From Bradyrhizobium guangdongense (lineage in GTDB: Bacteria > Pseudomonadota > Alphaproteobacteria > Rhizobiales > Xanthobacteraceae): a stretch of 36,245 nucleotides of DNA. The translations under genes and the position numbers were made by a program. Where the stretch lies: assembly GCF_006483445.1 (NCBI RefSeq), contig NZ_PPPT01000049.1, positions 1-36,245 of the forward strand, read 5' to 3'. Every line of letters starts with the position of its first letter. Position 1 is the first letter of the stretch. Below the pieces are notes generated by a model. The model saw only the letters and a list, made by a program, of their open reading frames with translations. It was not told the DNA's origin and searched no databases. Below are positions 22,111 to 29,324 of the stretch, piece by piece.

Positions 22111-24506
22111 GCCGAGGCGCGGACCTTCGGTCGCACCAGCATGTTTGCAACTTCGGAAGCAGGCCGCGGCTGGCTGAACAAATAGCCCTGCACCTGGGTG
22201 CAGCCCTCGCGCTTGAGCAATTCGAGCTGCGCGTCGTTCTCGACGCCTTCGGCCGTCGTCGCAATGCCGAGGCTGCGTCCAAGCCCGGTCACGGCGCGCA
22301 CGATCGCCATCGAGTCCTCGCGGGTCGAAAGCTCCTGCACGAAGGAGCGGTCGATCTTGATCTTGTCGAAGGGGAAGCTGCGCAGATAGCTCAGCGACGA
22401 ATAGCCGGTGCCGAAATCGTCCAGCGAGATACGCACGCCGAGCGCGCGCAGCTCGTGCAGCGTCGTCAGCGTTGACTCACTGTTCTGCAGCAGCACGGAC
22501 TCGGTGATCTCGAGCTCGAGACGGCGCGCATCGAGCCCGGACAGCGCAAGCGCCTCCACGACCGAGCCCACCAGGTTCTGGCTCTTGAACTGCACCGGCG
22601 ACAAATTGACGGCGACGCCAATACTATCCGGCCAGGTCACGGCGTCCGCGCAAGCCGCACGCAGCACCTGCTCGCCGAGCGCCACGATCAGGCCGGTCTC
22701 CTCGGCGAGTGGGATGAAGCTCACCGGCGAAATCAGGCCGCGCTCGGGATGGTTCCAGCGGATCAACGCCTCGAAGGCGACGACCACGTCGCGCGCGACG
22801 TCGCGGATCGGCTGATAGTAGACGGCGAACTCGTTGCGCTGAACCGCCGCGCGCAGGTCCATTTCCAGCAGCCGCCGCGCCTGGGCGCGCGCGTCCATGC
22901 CAGTCTCGAAGAAGCGATAGGTGCCGCGACCGTCCGCCTTGGCGCGGTACAGCGCGAGATCGGCGTTCTTCAAAAGCTCGTTCGGATTGTCGCCGTCCTG
23001 GGGGAACAGCGAAATGCCGATGCTGACCCCGATGACGATCTGGTGGTCGGCGATGTCATACGGCGCCGAGATGGCCTCGACCAGCCGGGCGGCAAGCGCG
23101 GTGGCAGCAGCCTCCTCTTCCCTGCCGAGCTGGACGACGGCGAATTCGTCGCCACCCAGCCGCGCCACCGTATCATTCTCGCCGACGCAGGCGGCCAGCC
23201 GCCGGCCGACCTCCTTGAGCAGCGCATCGCCGATGGGATGGCCGAGCGAATCGTTGATGTCCTTGAAGTGGTCGAGGTCGAGGCAGAGCACGGCGAGCTG
23301 GTCGCCGGGCTTGGCAAGGCGCAATCCCTGCTCGAGCTGCTCGTGGAACAGCACGCGGTTCGGCAGATTGGTCAGCGCGTCGTGGCGCGCCATGTGCGAG
23401 ATCTTTTCCTGCGCCGCGAGCCACTCGGTGATGTCCTCGAAGGTCGCGACCCAGCCGCCGCCGAGCATCGGCTGATTGACGACGCGGATCGAACGGTCGA
23501 ACCGGTTCACGATCGTGGTCGTGGTGCGCCCCGCGCGGGCGTCGTCGACGAGCTGCGCAAAGAACTGGTCCGGATCGCCCTGCCAGTTTCCCTTGACCTT
23601 TTCCTCCTGAAGCACATCGAGCAGCGGGCGGCCCGTGAGCTGGATGTCGGTGCGGCGGAGCATGGCCGCATAGCGTTCATTGAACAGGAGTATCTTGCCG
23701 TCGGCGTCGAACATGCACAGCCCCTGCGACATGTTCTCGAGCGCGGTGTCGAGCACCATCTGCTTGTGGCCGAGCTCGCCCTTGGCGCGACGGTCCAGAA
23801 GTGCCGCGACCAGCGCGATGGCGATGATGCTGACCGCGGCGCTCGCCGTGAGGAAGGACAATGCGCCCGGCGCGACCGACATGCCGCTGGTCATCATGGT
23901 GAGATCCGGCGTCAGGACGACTGCGCCCATCGCCGTGAAATGGTGCGAGACGATGGCAAAGGTCAGCAGGCCGGCTGCGCCGAGGCTGTGGCGGATATCA
24001 TCGCGCCGTGCGGCAACGCAGAGCGCGATCGCACCGAAGACGACGCCGAACAGGATCGAGGCCGCAACCGTGCCGCCGGTCCAGCCGACGCGTGCCGGCA
24101 TCTCCAGCGCCATCATGCCGGTGTAGTGCATGGCGGCAACGCCGGCGCCGACGATCGCGCCGCCAAGCGCGACGAACGGCCAGCGCGTCGCGGATACCGC
24201 GATACCCAGGCCGACGAAGGTGACTGATACCGCGAAGACCAGGGACAGGATGGTTATCGGAATGTTGTAGGCCGCCCCGGCGCCCGGCCCATAGGCCAGC
24301 ATGGCGATGAAATGCGTCGCCCAGATGCCGCAGCCGCTAACGGCAGCATCCAGCGCGACCCAGGCGACCCGCGACAGTCCCTGAGATGCCCGAGCCCGGT
24401 GAAACAGGCTGATCGCCGCAGTGCTGGCGAGCAGGCACACCGCTCCGCCCAGCGCGACCAGGCGCCAATCGTGCTCCGCGGTGAGGCAATAGAGGACTTG
24501 GTACAT
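22107..24506 (-). CDS. MHYT-PAS-GGDEF-EAL cyclic-di-GMP protein
   Basis: Membrane-anchored enzyme of c-di-GMP turnover. Domains in order (799 residues): MHYT sensor with seven predicted TM helices (about 10-237) and the motifs HFIAM (65-69), MHYTGM (126-131) and HHFTAM (188-193); a PAS domain (about 248-365); GGDEF (372-530) with intact GGDEF at 451-455; EAL (545-795) with intact EAL at 579-581, NLSPVQF (634-640), EITES, DDFGTGYSSL (696-705), DKIKID (714-719) and EGVE (753-756). The inhibitory I-site RxxD, five residues before GGDEF, is GEND, so product inhibition of a cyclase is probably lost. All EAL catalytic landmarks remain, so it could make, break or switch. MHYT is proposed to bind copper and sense O2, CO or NO. 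Start GTACCAAG-ATG at 24506. Confidence 0.96.
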   Translation of the reverse strand: MYQVLYCLTAEHDWRLVALGGAVCLLASTAAISLFHRARASQGLSRVAWVALDAAVSGCGIWATHFIAMLAYGPGAGAAYNIPITILSLVFAVSVTFVGLGIAVSATRWPFVALGGAIVGAGVAAMHYTGMMALEMPARVGWTGGTVAASILFGVVFGAIALCVAARRDDIRHSLGAAGLLTFAIVSHHFTAMGAVVLTPDLTMMTSGMSVAPGALSFLTASAAVSIIAIALVAALLDRRAKGELGHKQMVLDTALENMSQGLCMFDADGKILLFNERYAAMLRRTDIQLTGRPLLDVLQEEKVKGNWQGDPDQFFAQLVDDARAGRTTTTIVNRFDRSIRVVNQPMLGGGWVATFEDITEWLAAQEKISHMARHDALTNLPNRVLFHEQLEQGLRLAKPGDQLAVLCLDLDHFKDINDSLGHPIGDALLKEVGRRLAACVGENDTVARLGGDEFAVVQLGREEEAAATALAARLVEAISAPYDIADHQIVIGVSIGISLFPQDGDNPNELLKNADLALYRAKADGRGTYRFFETGMDARAQARRLLEMDLRAAVQRNEFAVYYQPIRDVARDVVVAFEALIRWNHPERGLISPVSFIPLAEETGLIVALGEQVLRAACADAVTWPDSIGVAVNLSPVQFKSQNLVGSVVEALALSGLDARRLELEITESVLLQNSESTLTTLHELRALGVRISLDDFGTGYSSLSYLRSFPFDKIKIDRSFVQELSTREDSMAIVRAVTGLGRSLGIATTAEGVENDAQLELLKREGCTQVQGYLFSQPRPASEVANMLVRPKVRASA

Positions 24507-24664
24507 TGCAGGACCCCGTTGGAGCCTGCACTAAAAAGAGCAGAAGTGGATACGAGGTAACCGGCTGCGATCCCCTTCCGCTCATGGTGAACGAAGCATG
24601 TGGTCCCTATGCTTGCGTTTTGGTTAGCGCCATGTCTGCAATTGTGGCCACACGCAGCCGACCC

Positions 24665-24703
24665 AAAAAACACGACAACGCCGCGCGTCGGCCGCGCGGC
24701 GTT
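24665..24703 (-). terminator. Rho-independent terminator of the DUF892 gene
   Basis: AACGCCGCGCG (24677-24687) pairs with CGCGCGGCGTT (24693-24703) around a five-base loop. On the minus strand the hairpin is followed by GTCGTG and then a TTTTTT run. It lies 17 bases after the DUF892 stop codon and ends that transcript before the MHYT gene. Confidence 0.85.
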
Positions 24704-24720
24704 GGATGTGCGCCGTCTGC

Positions 24721-25227
24721 TCAGCTCGCGGCGCGCAGATTGACCTTGCTTTCCGCAAGCGTGGTGAGCTTCTTGTCGGTCGCCTTCTCTTCCTCCAGCG
24801 TCTTGGCGAGCACGCTCGCGCAATCGTTGCGGCCGAGTTGCTTGGCCCAGGCGATCAGGCTGCCGTAGCGGGTGATCTCATAGTGCTCCGCGGCCTGCGC
24901 GGCGTTGATCAGCGCCGCATCCAACACCGCCTTGTCGGCGACTTCGCTCGCGGTCTCCTCCGCTTCCTCGATGATCCCATCGATCGCCGGGCAGTCGACC
25001 GCCTTCACCTCGACGCCATGCATCTTGAAGACCTCCTCCAGCCGCTTCACGTGCTGCCTTGTCTCCTCCAGATGCGTCAAAAAGCCCTGCTTCAACACGG
25101 GATCGGTGGCCTTGTCAGCCATTTTAGGCAGCGCCTTGGTGAGCTGCTGCTCGGCGTAGTAGATGTCCTGCAATTGATGCACGAACAGGTCGTTCATGGT
25201 CTTGATGTCCTTGGTGAACAATCCCAT
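24721..25227 (-). CDS. DUF892 ferritin-like protein (YciE/YciF family)
   Basis: A 168-residue four-helix protein of the YciF family (DUF892). Family pattern: NDLFVHQLQDIYYAEQQLTKALPKMADKA (about 11-40), LKQGFLTHLEETRQHVKRLEEVF (about 45-67), AALINAAQAAEHYEITRYGSLIAWAKQLG (about 108-135), ASVLAKTLEEEKATDKKL. Glutamates and histidines in YYAEQQL, HLEETRQHV and AEHYEI are placed as in ferritin-like dimetal sites. YciF-type proteins are induced in stress; reaction unknown. The ATG at 25227 (MGLFTK) is used rather than the longer frame from 25278, since GAGGACTGGA precedes it. A good EcfG promoter lies upstream and a strong terminator follows. Confidence 0.92.
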   Translation of the reverse strand: MGLFTKDIKTMNDLFVHQLQDIYYAEQQLTKALPKMADKATDPVLKQGFLTHLEETRQHVKRLEEVFKMHGVEVKAVDCPAIDGIIEEAEETASEVADKAVLDAALINAAQAAEHYEITRYGSLIAWAKQLGRNDCASVLAKTLEEEKATDKKLTTLAESKVNLRAAS

Positions 25228-25315
25228 CGTTCCAGTCCTCATGTTTTCGGGAACAGAGCCGCGCGGGCTTGCAGGCAAGCCCTCGTCCGCTCCATTCGAT
25301 TGCTGATGATACGCT

Positions 25316-25340
25316 AACGGGCCGCTTGCACGGACGTTCC
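25316..25340 (-). promoter_or_regulatory. EcfG general-stress promoter of the DUF892 gene
   Basis: On the minus strand GGAAC (25340-25336) is followed by 16 bases and CGTT (25319-25316). This is the consensus of EcfG-type sigma factors, GGAAC-N16/17-CGTT, which drive the general stress response in alphaproteobacteria. The leader to the DUF892 ATG would be about 80 bases. Confidence 0.75.
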
Positions 25341-25586
25341 GAAACGACAGATCACATTGAGCTGGAACAAGGCGCCCGGAGCACGGGTTTGCGATATTGC
25401 CGGTATGGGAGCGCCGCGCCGTCGCGACTCGGAATTGTTAACCCGGGGTAATGTGTAGGCCGTATGACGAAAGAGGCCGGCCAAATGCAGAACTCTCCTT
25501 GTCAAGGGCTGCACAAGCCGCTGTTTTTGCCTTAAGAAACCAATATATATGCAGGCGATCGATGCCCCACCTTTGACGACGATCGC

Positions 25587-25614
25587 ACCCAATCGGCCAA
25601 CGGCCCGATTGGGT
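25587..25614 (+). promoter_or_regulatory. Hairpin in leader of the YbhN-like gene
   Basis: ACCCAATCGG (25587-25596) pairs perfectly with CCGATTGGGT (25605-25614) around an eight-base loop; inside the loop region GGCC/GGCC can extend the stem. It lies 24 bases before the start codon and is not followed by a T-tract. It may be a leader structure or a protein binding site. Confidence 0.5.
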
Positions 25615-25638
25615 CTTGCCGCCCCGCCGGGAGGATGA

Positions 25639-26712
25639 ATGCACGAACTGCTGTCCGCGCTGAAACGCGGCTTCACGAGATGGATCGGCTGGCGACGGCT
25701 GGGCATTGCCGCGAGCGTCATGATCATCGCGTTCGCGGTGACGACGCTGGTGCGCACGCTCAAGGGCATCGATACCGGCGTCATCCTGACCGCGCTGACC
25801 GAAATTCCCCGCGGCAATATCGGGCTTGCGGCGCTGTGCGTCTTCTTCGCGTTCTGTACGCTGACCTTCTACGATTTCTTCGCGTTGCGAACGATCGGCA
25901 AGCGGCACGTGCCTTACAGGATCGCCGCGCTCTCCAGCTTCACCTCCTATTCGATCGGTCACAATATCGGCGCCACCGTGTTCACCGGCGGCGCGATCCG
26001 TTTCCGGATCTATTCCGACTACGGGCTGAATGCGATCGACGTCGCAAAGATCTGCTTCCTCTCCGGCCTCACCTTCTGGCTCGGTAACATCTTTGTGCTC
26101 TCCATCGGCATGGCCTGGCATCCGGATGCGGCCACCGCGATGGACCAGTTGCCGCCGGCGATCAACCGGCTGATCGCGCTCGGCGGCCTCGCCTCGATCA
26201 TCGCCTATCTGGTCTGGCTCTCGATGGGCGAGAAGCGCCGAGAGCTAGGCCAGAAGGGCTGGAAGGTCGTGCTGCCGTCGGCACCGCTGACGCTGGTGCA
26301 GATCCTGATCGGCGTGGTCGATCTCGGCTTCTGCGCCATGGCGATGTATCTCTTGGTGCCGGCAAGCCCTCACATCGACTTCATGTCGCTCTCCGTGGTG
26401 TTCATCCTGGCCACGCTGCTGGGCTTTGCGAGCCATGCGCCCGGCAGCATCGGCGTGTTCGACGCCGCCATGCTGGTGGCGCTGCCGGAGTTCGGCCGCG
26501 AGCAGTTGCTGGCCACGCTTCTGGTCTTCCGCCTGCTCTATTTCGTGATCCCGTTCGGCATGGCGATCTCGATCATGGGAACGCGCGAGCTCTGGATGAA
26601 CGTCGGAAAGCCCTGGCAGGAGCGGCGGCGGCTTGCGGAAGCCTGCGCGCAAGGTAACCTGCCCAAGCAGGTGACGCCGATGGAGCGACCGCTGCGGCAG
26701 GCGAAACGGTAA
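25639..26712 (+). CDS. YbhN/MprF-type membrane flippase-domain protein
   Basis: A 357-residue integral membrane protein of the UPF0104 / lysylphosphatidylglycerol synthetase TM family. Hydrophobic segments begin at about residues 21, 60, 97, 137, 170, 210, 247 and 295. Family-type features are FTSYSIGHNIGATVFTGGAIRFRIYS (about 101-126), with the NIGATVFTGGAIRFR stretch well known in this family, and GFASHAPGSIGVFDAAML (about 260-277). It lacks the C-terminal tRNA-dependent aminoacyl transfer domain of full MprF, so it can only be a flippase-like protein. Its cargo is unknown. Start ATG follows GGGAGG. Nothing adjacent points to its partner; a stand-alone synthase might lie elsewhere. Downstream lies a repeat element. 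Confidence 0.9.
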   Translation: MHELLSALKRGFTRWIGWRRLGIAASVMIIAFAVTTLVRTLKGIDTGVILTALTEIPRGNIGLAALCVFFAFCTLTFYDFFALRTIGKRHVPYRIAALSSFTSYSIGHNIGATVFTGGAIRFRIYSDYGLNAIDVAKICFLSGLTFWLGNIFVLSIGMAWHPDAATAMDQLPPAINRLIALGGLASIIAYLVWLSMGEKRRELGQKGWKVVLPSAPLTLVQILIGVVDLGFCAMAMYLLVPASPHIDFMSLSVVFILATLLGFASHAPGSIGVFDAAMLVALPEFGREQLLATLLVFRLLYFVIPFGMAISIMGTRELWMNVGKPWQERRRLAEACAQGNLPKQVTPMERPLRQAKR

Positions 26713-26714
26713 AT

Positions 26715-26827
26715 CGCGATGAGTTTCATCGCGCTTTAGCTCCTTGTTCGAGCATGATCTCCGCGCAAACGCGTTCCGCGTTTGTCGCAAGAGAAAACCG
26801 CTGCGCACTTTTCCGGATCATGCTCTA
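26715..26827. repeat. Composite palindromic repeat, module B then inverted module A
   Basis: Module B, CGCGATGA-GTT-TCATCGCG followed by CTTTAG (26715-26739), is followed by an inverted module A from GAGCATGATC (26750) to GATCATGCTC (26825). This copy of A has about 30 extra bases with an AAACGCG/CGCGTTT inner palindrome. It sits between the end of the YbhN-like gene and the SGNH hydrolase gene and may help end transcription. Confidence 0.85.
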
Positions 26828-26931
26828 GTCATAGGCACCGATAAGGCGCAAAACGGGGTAGCCGAACGTCGCAATCGATGCGGCGTGCTTCTCTTATTTC
26901 CGCCTCAACTCTGACGTTGAACACGCGGGCC

Positions 26932-28884
26932 ATGATCCGACCCTCTTACCGCACCTTGCTCGCCGCCGTCCTGCTCGCCGGGACGCTTGCCGCCTTGCCC
27001 ACCGAACGTGCGGCCGCGCAGGATGCCGGCGGCGTGCAAATCACCTGGGAAGTGCGCAACCGCTTCCGCCTGTTCCGCGAGGAGCGCGACTTCCTGCTTC
27101 AGCTCGACAGCGGCCGCAACCGCAGCATCCTCGCCTCCGAACAGGCGCTGGAAGTGCAGAGCGACGGCCGCGGCTGGGCGCGCAACACCGTCAACCGCCT
27201 TTGCATCGATCTTGCGGGCCGGGTCAACGAGCCCTGCAACCGCGACAACGTCAAGGAAAGCTACCTCACCCCGATCGACCACCCCGTCACGGTGCGCCTC
27301 GCCGGAGCCGTGCCGGTCGGCGCCACCTGCGCCTGGTCGTTCGACGACGGCGACGGGCCGCAGAGCTCGACCTTCGACTGCGCCGAGCCGGTCAATCTGC
27401 GCGTGCGCTACGGCAGGCCGACGGTTGCGACCGTCGACATCTCGTCCGGCTCCGATCCGACCCAGCGCGTCCAGACCGAGATCCAGGTCCGAGACATCTT
27501 CGTTGCCGGGCTCGGCGACAGCATCGCCTCGGGCGAAGGCAATCCGGACCGCGCGATCGCGCTCTCCGACGAAGGCTTTTGCTTCCGCTCCTATCTCGGC
27601 ACTTCGAGCGCGGGCTACTACCGGCCAAGCCGCGCCGGCTTCAAGGGCGGCCGCGCCTGCGAGGCGCCGGATACGTTGGCGAACTGGCAGAAATACAGCG
27701 CGCTCTGGTTCAACGCGCCGTGCCACCGCTCGCTTTACAGTTACCAGACGCGAACGGCGCTGGCGCTGGCGCTGCGCTATCCGCACATCGCGGTGACCTA
27801 TCTGCCGCTCGCGTGCACTGGTGCCAGCATCGGCTCCGGCCTGCTCGGCTCGCAGCGTGCGCGCGAATGCCCGCCCGGCAAGACCGGCACCTGCCAGAGC
27901 AACGTCAACGCCCAGGTCGCCGAGTTGAAGGAAGCGCTGACCGCGGCCAAACGCCGTCAGCCGGATCGCGCGCTCGACCTCGTGCTGCTGTCTGTCGGAG
28001 CCAACGACGTCTATTTCTCCGGCCTCGTTGCCGACGTGATGGTGGAAACCGCGACCGAGCGCACGCTGTTCGCGCGTAGCGGCGTGTTGGCCGGCGTCGA
28101 CGATTCCCGCGACGCGCTGGCGCGCGAGCTGCCGCAAAACTTCGTCAAGCTGCGCGAGGCGCTGAAGCCGCTGGTCGGCGGCGACCTCAGCCACGTCGTC
28201 TACGTCTCCTACGCCAATCCGGCGCTGGCCGACGGCGGCGTGCCCTGCCGTGGCGGCCGTGCCGGCTTCGAGGTTCATCCGTCCTTCAATATCGATCCGC
28301 AGCGGCTTGCGCGCGTCTCGACCTTCGTCGACACGGAATTTTTGCCGCAACTGAAGGGGCTCGCGACCTGCACGCGCGGGGCGCTGTGCCGGGATCCCGA
28401 GGCCGATCGCATGACCTTCGTCGATGCACATCAGGCGACGTTTGCCGATCACGGCTTTTGCGCGCGCGCCGGCAACGATCCGGAATTCGACCGCACCTGC
28501 TTTGCCGAGAACGGCCAGACCTTCAATCCCGACATCATCTCCGCGGCCAGCCAGCCGATGCTGTGCGGCCACGGCGCCTCCGACTATCGCGCCTATCTGC
28601 CGCGTGCGCGCTGGATCCGCGACGCCAATGACAGCTACTTTGCCGCGATGACCTATCCGCAAGGCCTGCCGGCCGCGAGCCAGCCGTCAGACATCCACGA
28701 CGCAACCTGGGGCGTGCTGTCCGCCGTCTATGGCGGCGCGGTGCATCCATCCGCCGAAGGCCACGCCGCGATGGCCGACGCCGCATTCCCTGCCGCAAGC
28801 GCCGTGCTTGGGCTCGACGCCGTGCCGCCGAACGTGACGCGCGGGCAGCAGCTCTTGCCGCTGCCGTTCGGGACGAAGCAGTAG
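26932..28884 (+). CDS. Large secreted SGNH/GDSL-type hydrolase
   Basis: Probable periplasmic or secreted esterase. The 650-residue protein (ATG 26932) has a signal peptide, MIRPSYRTLLAAVLLAGTLAAL ending near AAAQ-D (27-31). Residues 35-185 form a beta-rich domain rich in paired cysteines. The SGNH domain begins with block I GLGDSIASGEGN (193-204; catalytic serine in GDS), includes the SGNH N in GANDVYFSG (N359) and ends with VHPSAEGHAAMADA (histidine H605). Aspartate three residues before that histidine is missing (GGAVHP), as in some SGNH enzymes lacking the third triad residue. Many cysteines (about 14) suggest disulfides. Substrate unknown; larger than the usual 200-400 residues. The upstream in-frame extension from 26878 lacks a signal peptide at its start and is rejected. 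Confidence 0.9.
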   Translation: MIRPSYRTLLAAVLLAGTLAALPTERAAAQDAGGVQITWEVRNRFRLFREERDFLLQLDSGRNRSILASEQALEVQSDGRGWARNTVNRLCIDLAGRVNEPCNRDNVKESYLTPIDHPVTVRLAGAVPVGATCAWSFDDGDGPQSSTFDCAEPVNLRVRYGRPTVATVDISSGSDPTQRVQTEIQVRDIFVAGLGDSIASGEGNPDRAIALSDEGFCFRSYLGTSSAGYYRPSRAGFKGGRACEAPDTLANWQKYSALWFNAPCHRSLYSYQTRTALALALRYPHIAVTYLPLACTGASIGSGLLGSQRARECPPGKTGTCQSNVNAQVAELKEALTAAKRRQPDRALDLVLLSVGANDVYFSGLVADVMVETATERTLFARSGVLAGVDDSRDALARELPQNFVKLREALKPLVGGDLSHVVYVSYANPALADGGVPCRGGRAGFEVHPSFNIDPQRLARVSTFVDTEFLPQLKGLATCTRGALCRDPEADRMTFVDAHQATFADHGFCARAGNDPEFDRTCFAENGQTFNPDIISAASQPMLCGHGASDYRAYLPRARWIRDANDSYFAAMTYPQGLPAASQPSDIHDATWGVLSAVYGGAVHPSAEGHAAMADAAFPAASAVLGLDAVPPNVTRGQQLLPLPFGTKQ

Positions 28885-28902
28885 CGAAGAAGCGATGAAC
28901 TC

Positions 28903-28970
28903 GTAGCCCGGGTGAGCGAAGCGATATCCGGGACGATCGTCCCCTCATGACGCTTCGCTTATGCGGCTAC
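28903..28970. repeat. Palindromic repeat with GTAGCC/GGCTAC termini
   Basis: A 68-base imperfect palindrome: GTAGCC-CGGGTGA-GCGAAGCG at one end and CGCTTCGC-TTATGC-GGCTAC at the other. The inner part has GGGACGATCGTCCC, a perfect 14-base palindrome. GTAGCCCGGGTGAGCGAAGC-type sequences are familiar dispersed intergenic repeats in Bradyrhizobium. It lies 18 bases after the SGNH hydrolase stop. Single copy in this window. Confidence 0.75.
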
Positions 28971-29015
28971 ACAGCTCGCACCGGCCTCACCTCTCCATCA
29001 ATCCAAAATCGGTAT

Positions 29016-29064
29016 CAATCGATACTCCCTTCAACTTGGACTCCCTGCCGCGTGCGCCTCTAGG
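29016..29064 (+). promoter_or_regulatory. Regulator-side promoter with shared operator
   Basis: CAATCGATAC (29016-29025), itself part of the palindrome GTATC-AATC-GATAC (29012-29025), is followed after 10 bases by TTGGAC (29036-29041) and after 17 more by TCTAGG (29059-29064). The same CAWTCGATAY, 10 bases, TTGGAC layout stands before kdgD. This points to one common regulator, most likely the LysR protein encoded just downstream. The -10 element is weak, as expected of an activated promoter. Confidence 0.55.
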
Positions 29065-29098
29065 AAGGCAGCAAGGAAAAATTCAAGGGAGGCGCGTG

Positions 29099-29245
29099 AT
29101 GAGCGCTGTGATGCCATCCGCCATGGACGCGAGACGAGCTCACGTCAGGCTCTTTTTCGCCGGCGCCAACGCACCTGCCGCCGCGCGCCCCTCTCTTGTC
29201 ATCATGGGCAGGACCGAAATGGTCCAGCTCGAACCTTCCTCCTGA
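29099..29245 (+). CDS. Possible small leader ORF before the LysR gene
   Basis: An unrecognised 48-residue ORF starting MSAVMPSAMDARRAHVRLFF and ending with MVQLEPSS. An excellent ribosome binding site, AGGGAGG (29086-29092), is six bases before the ATG, and the ORF follows a promoter-like site and precedes a rho-independent terminator 35 bases after its stop. This arrangement fits a short translated gene or leader peptide. Arg- and Ala-rich composition is also compatible with chance in GC-rich DNA. No homology can be judged from memory. Confidence 0.38.
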   Translation: MSAVMPSAMDARRAHVRLFFAGANAPAAARPSLVIMGRTEMVQLEPSS

Positions 29246-29280
29246 GCGCTTCCTCCTATCGGGAGCGGATCAGGCAACTC

Positions 29281-29312
29281 ACGGCGGCCCTCAAAAGCCG
29301 CCGTCTTTGTTT
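29281..29312 (+). terminator. Rho-independent terminator/attenuator before the LysR gene
   Basis: ACGGCGGC (29281-29288) pairs with GCCGCCGT (29297-29304) around CCTCAAAA and is followed by CTTTGTTT. It lies between the small ORF and the ribosome binding site of the LysR gene (GGGGGAG, 29314-29320), only 12 bases before the LysR start. Transcripts reaching the LysR gene from upstream must read through it. Confidence 0.75.
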
Positions 29313-29324
29313 CGGGGGAGATCG

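Larger units (their letters stand above)
25228..25638. other. Divergent intergenic region, DUF892 gene/membrane protein gene
   Basis: A 411-base gap with no credible gene. It holds an EcfG promoter for the DUF892 gene (25316-25340) and a hairpin before the membrane protein gene (25587-25614). Between them 25341-25586 includes GTTAACCCGGGGTAA at 25437, one base short of a CtrA-type pair, and an AT-rich ATATATATG at 25541-25549; neither is strong enough to call. Confidence 0.5.

Noticed and set aside
2380..24600. Shared AACGAAGCATG in the flagellin leader and upstream of the MHYT gene
   Set aside because: An 11-base match in 36 kb is expected many times by chance, and no surrounding similarity is seen.
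25437..25452. CtrA-like TTAA-N7-TAAT before the YbhN-like gene
   Set aside because: The second half-site is wrong in one of its key bases and it is almost 190 bases from the start codon.
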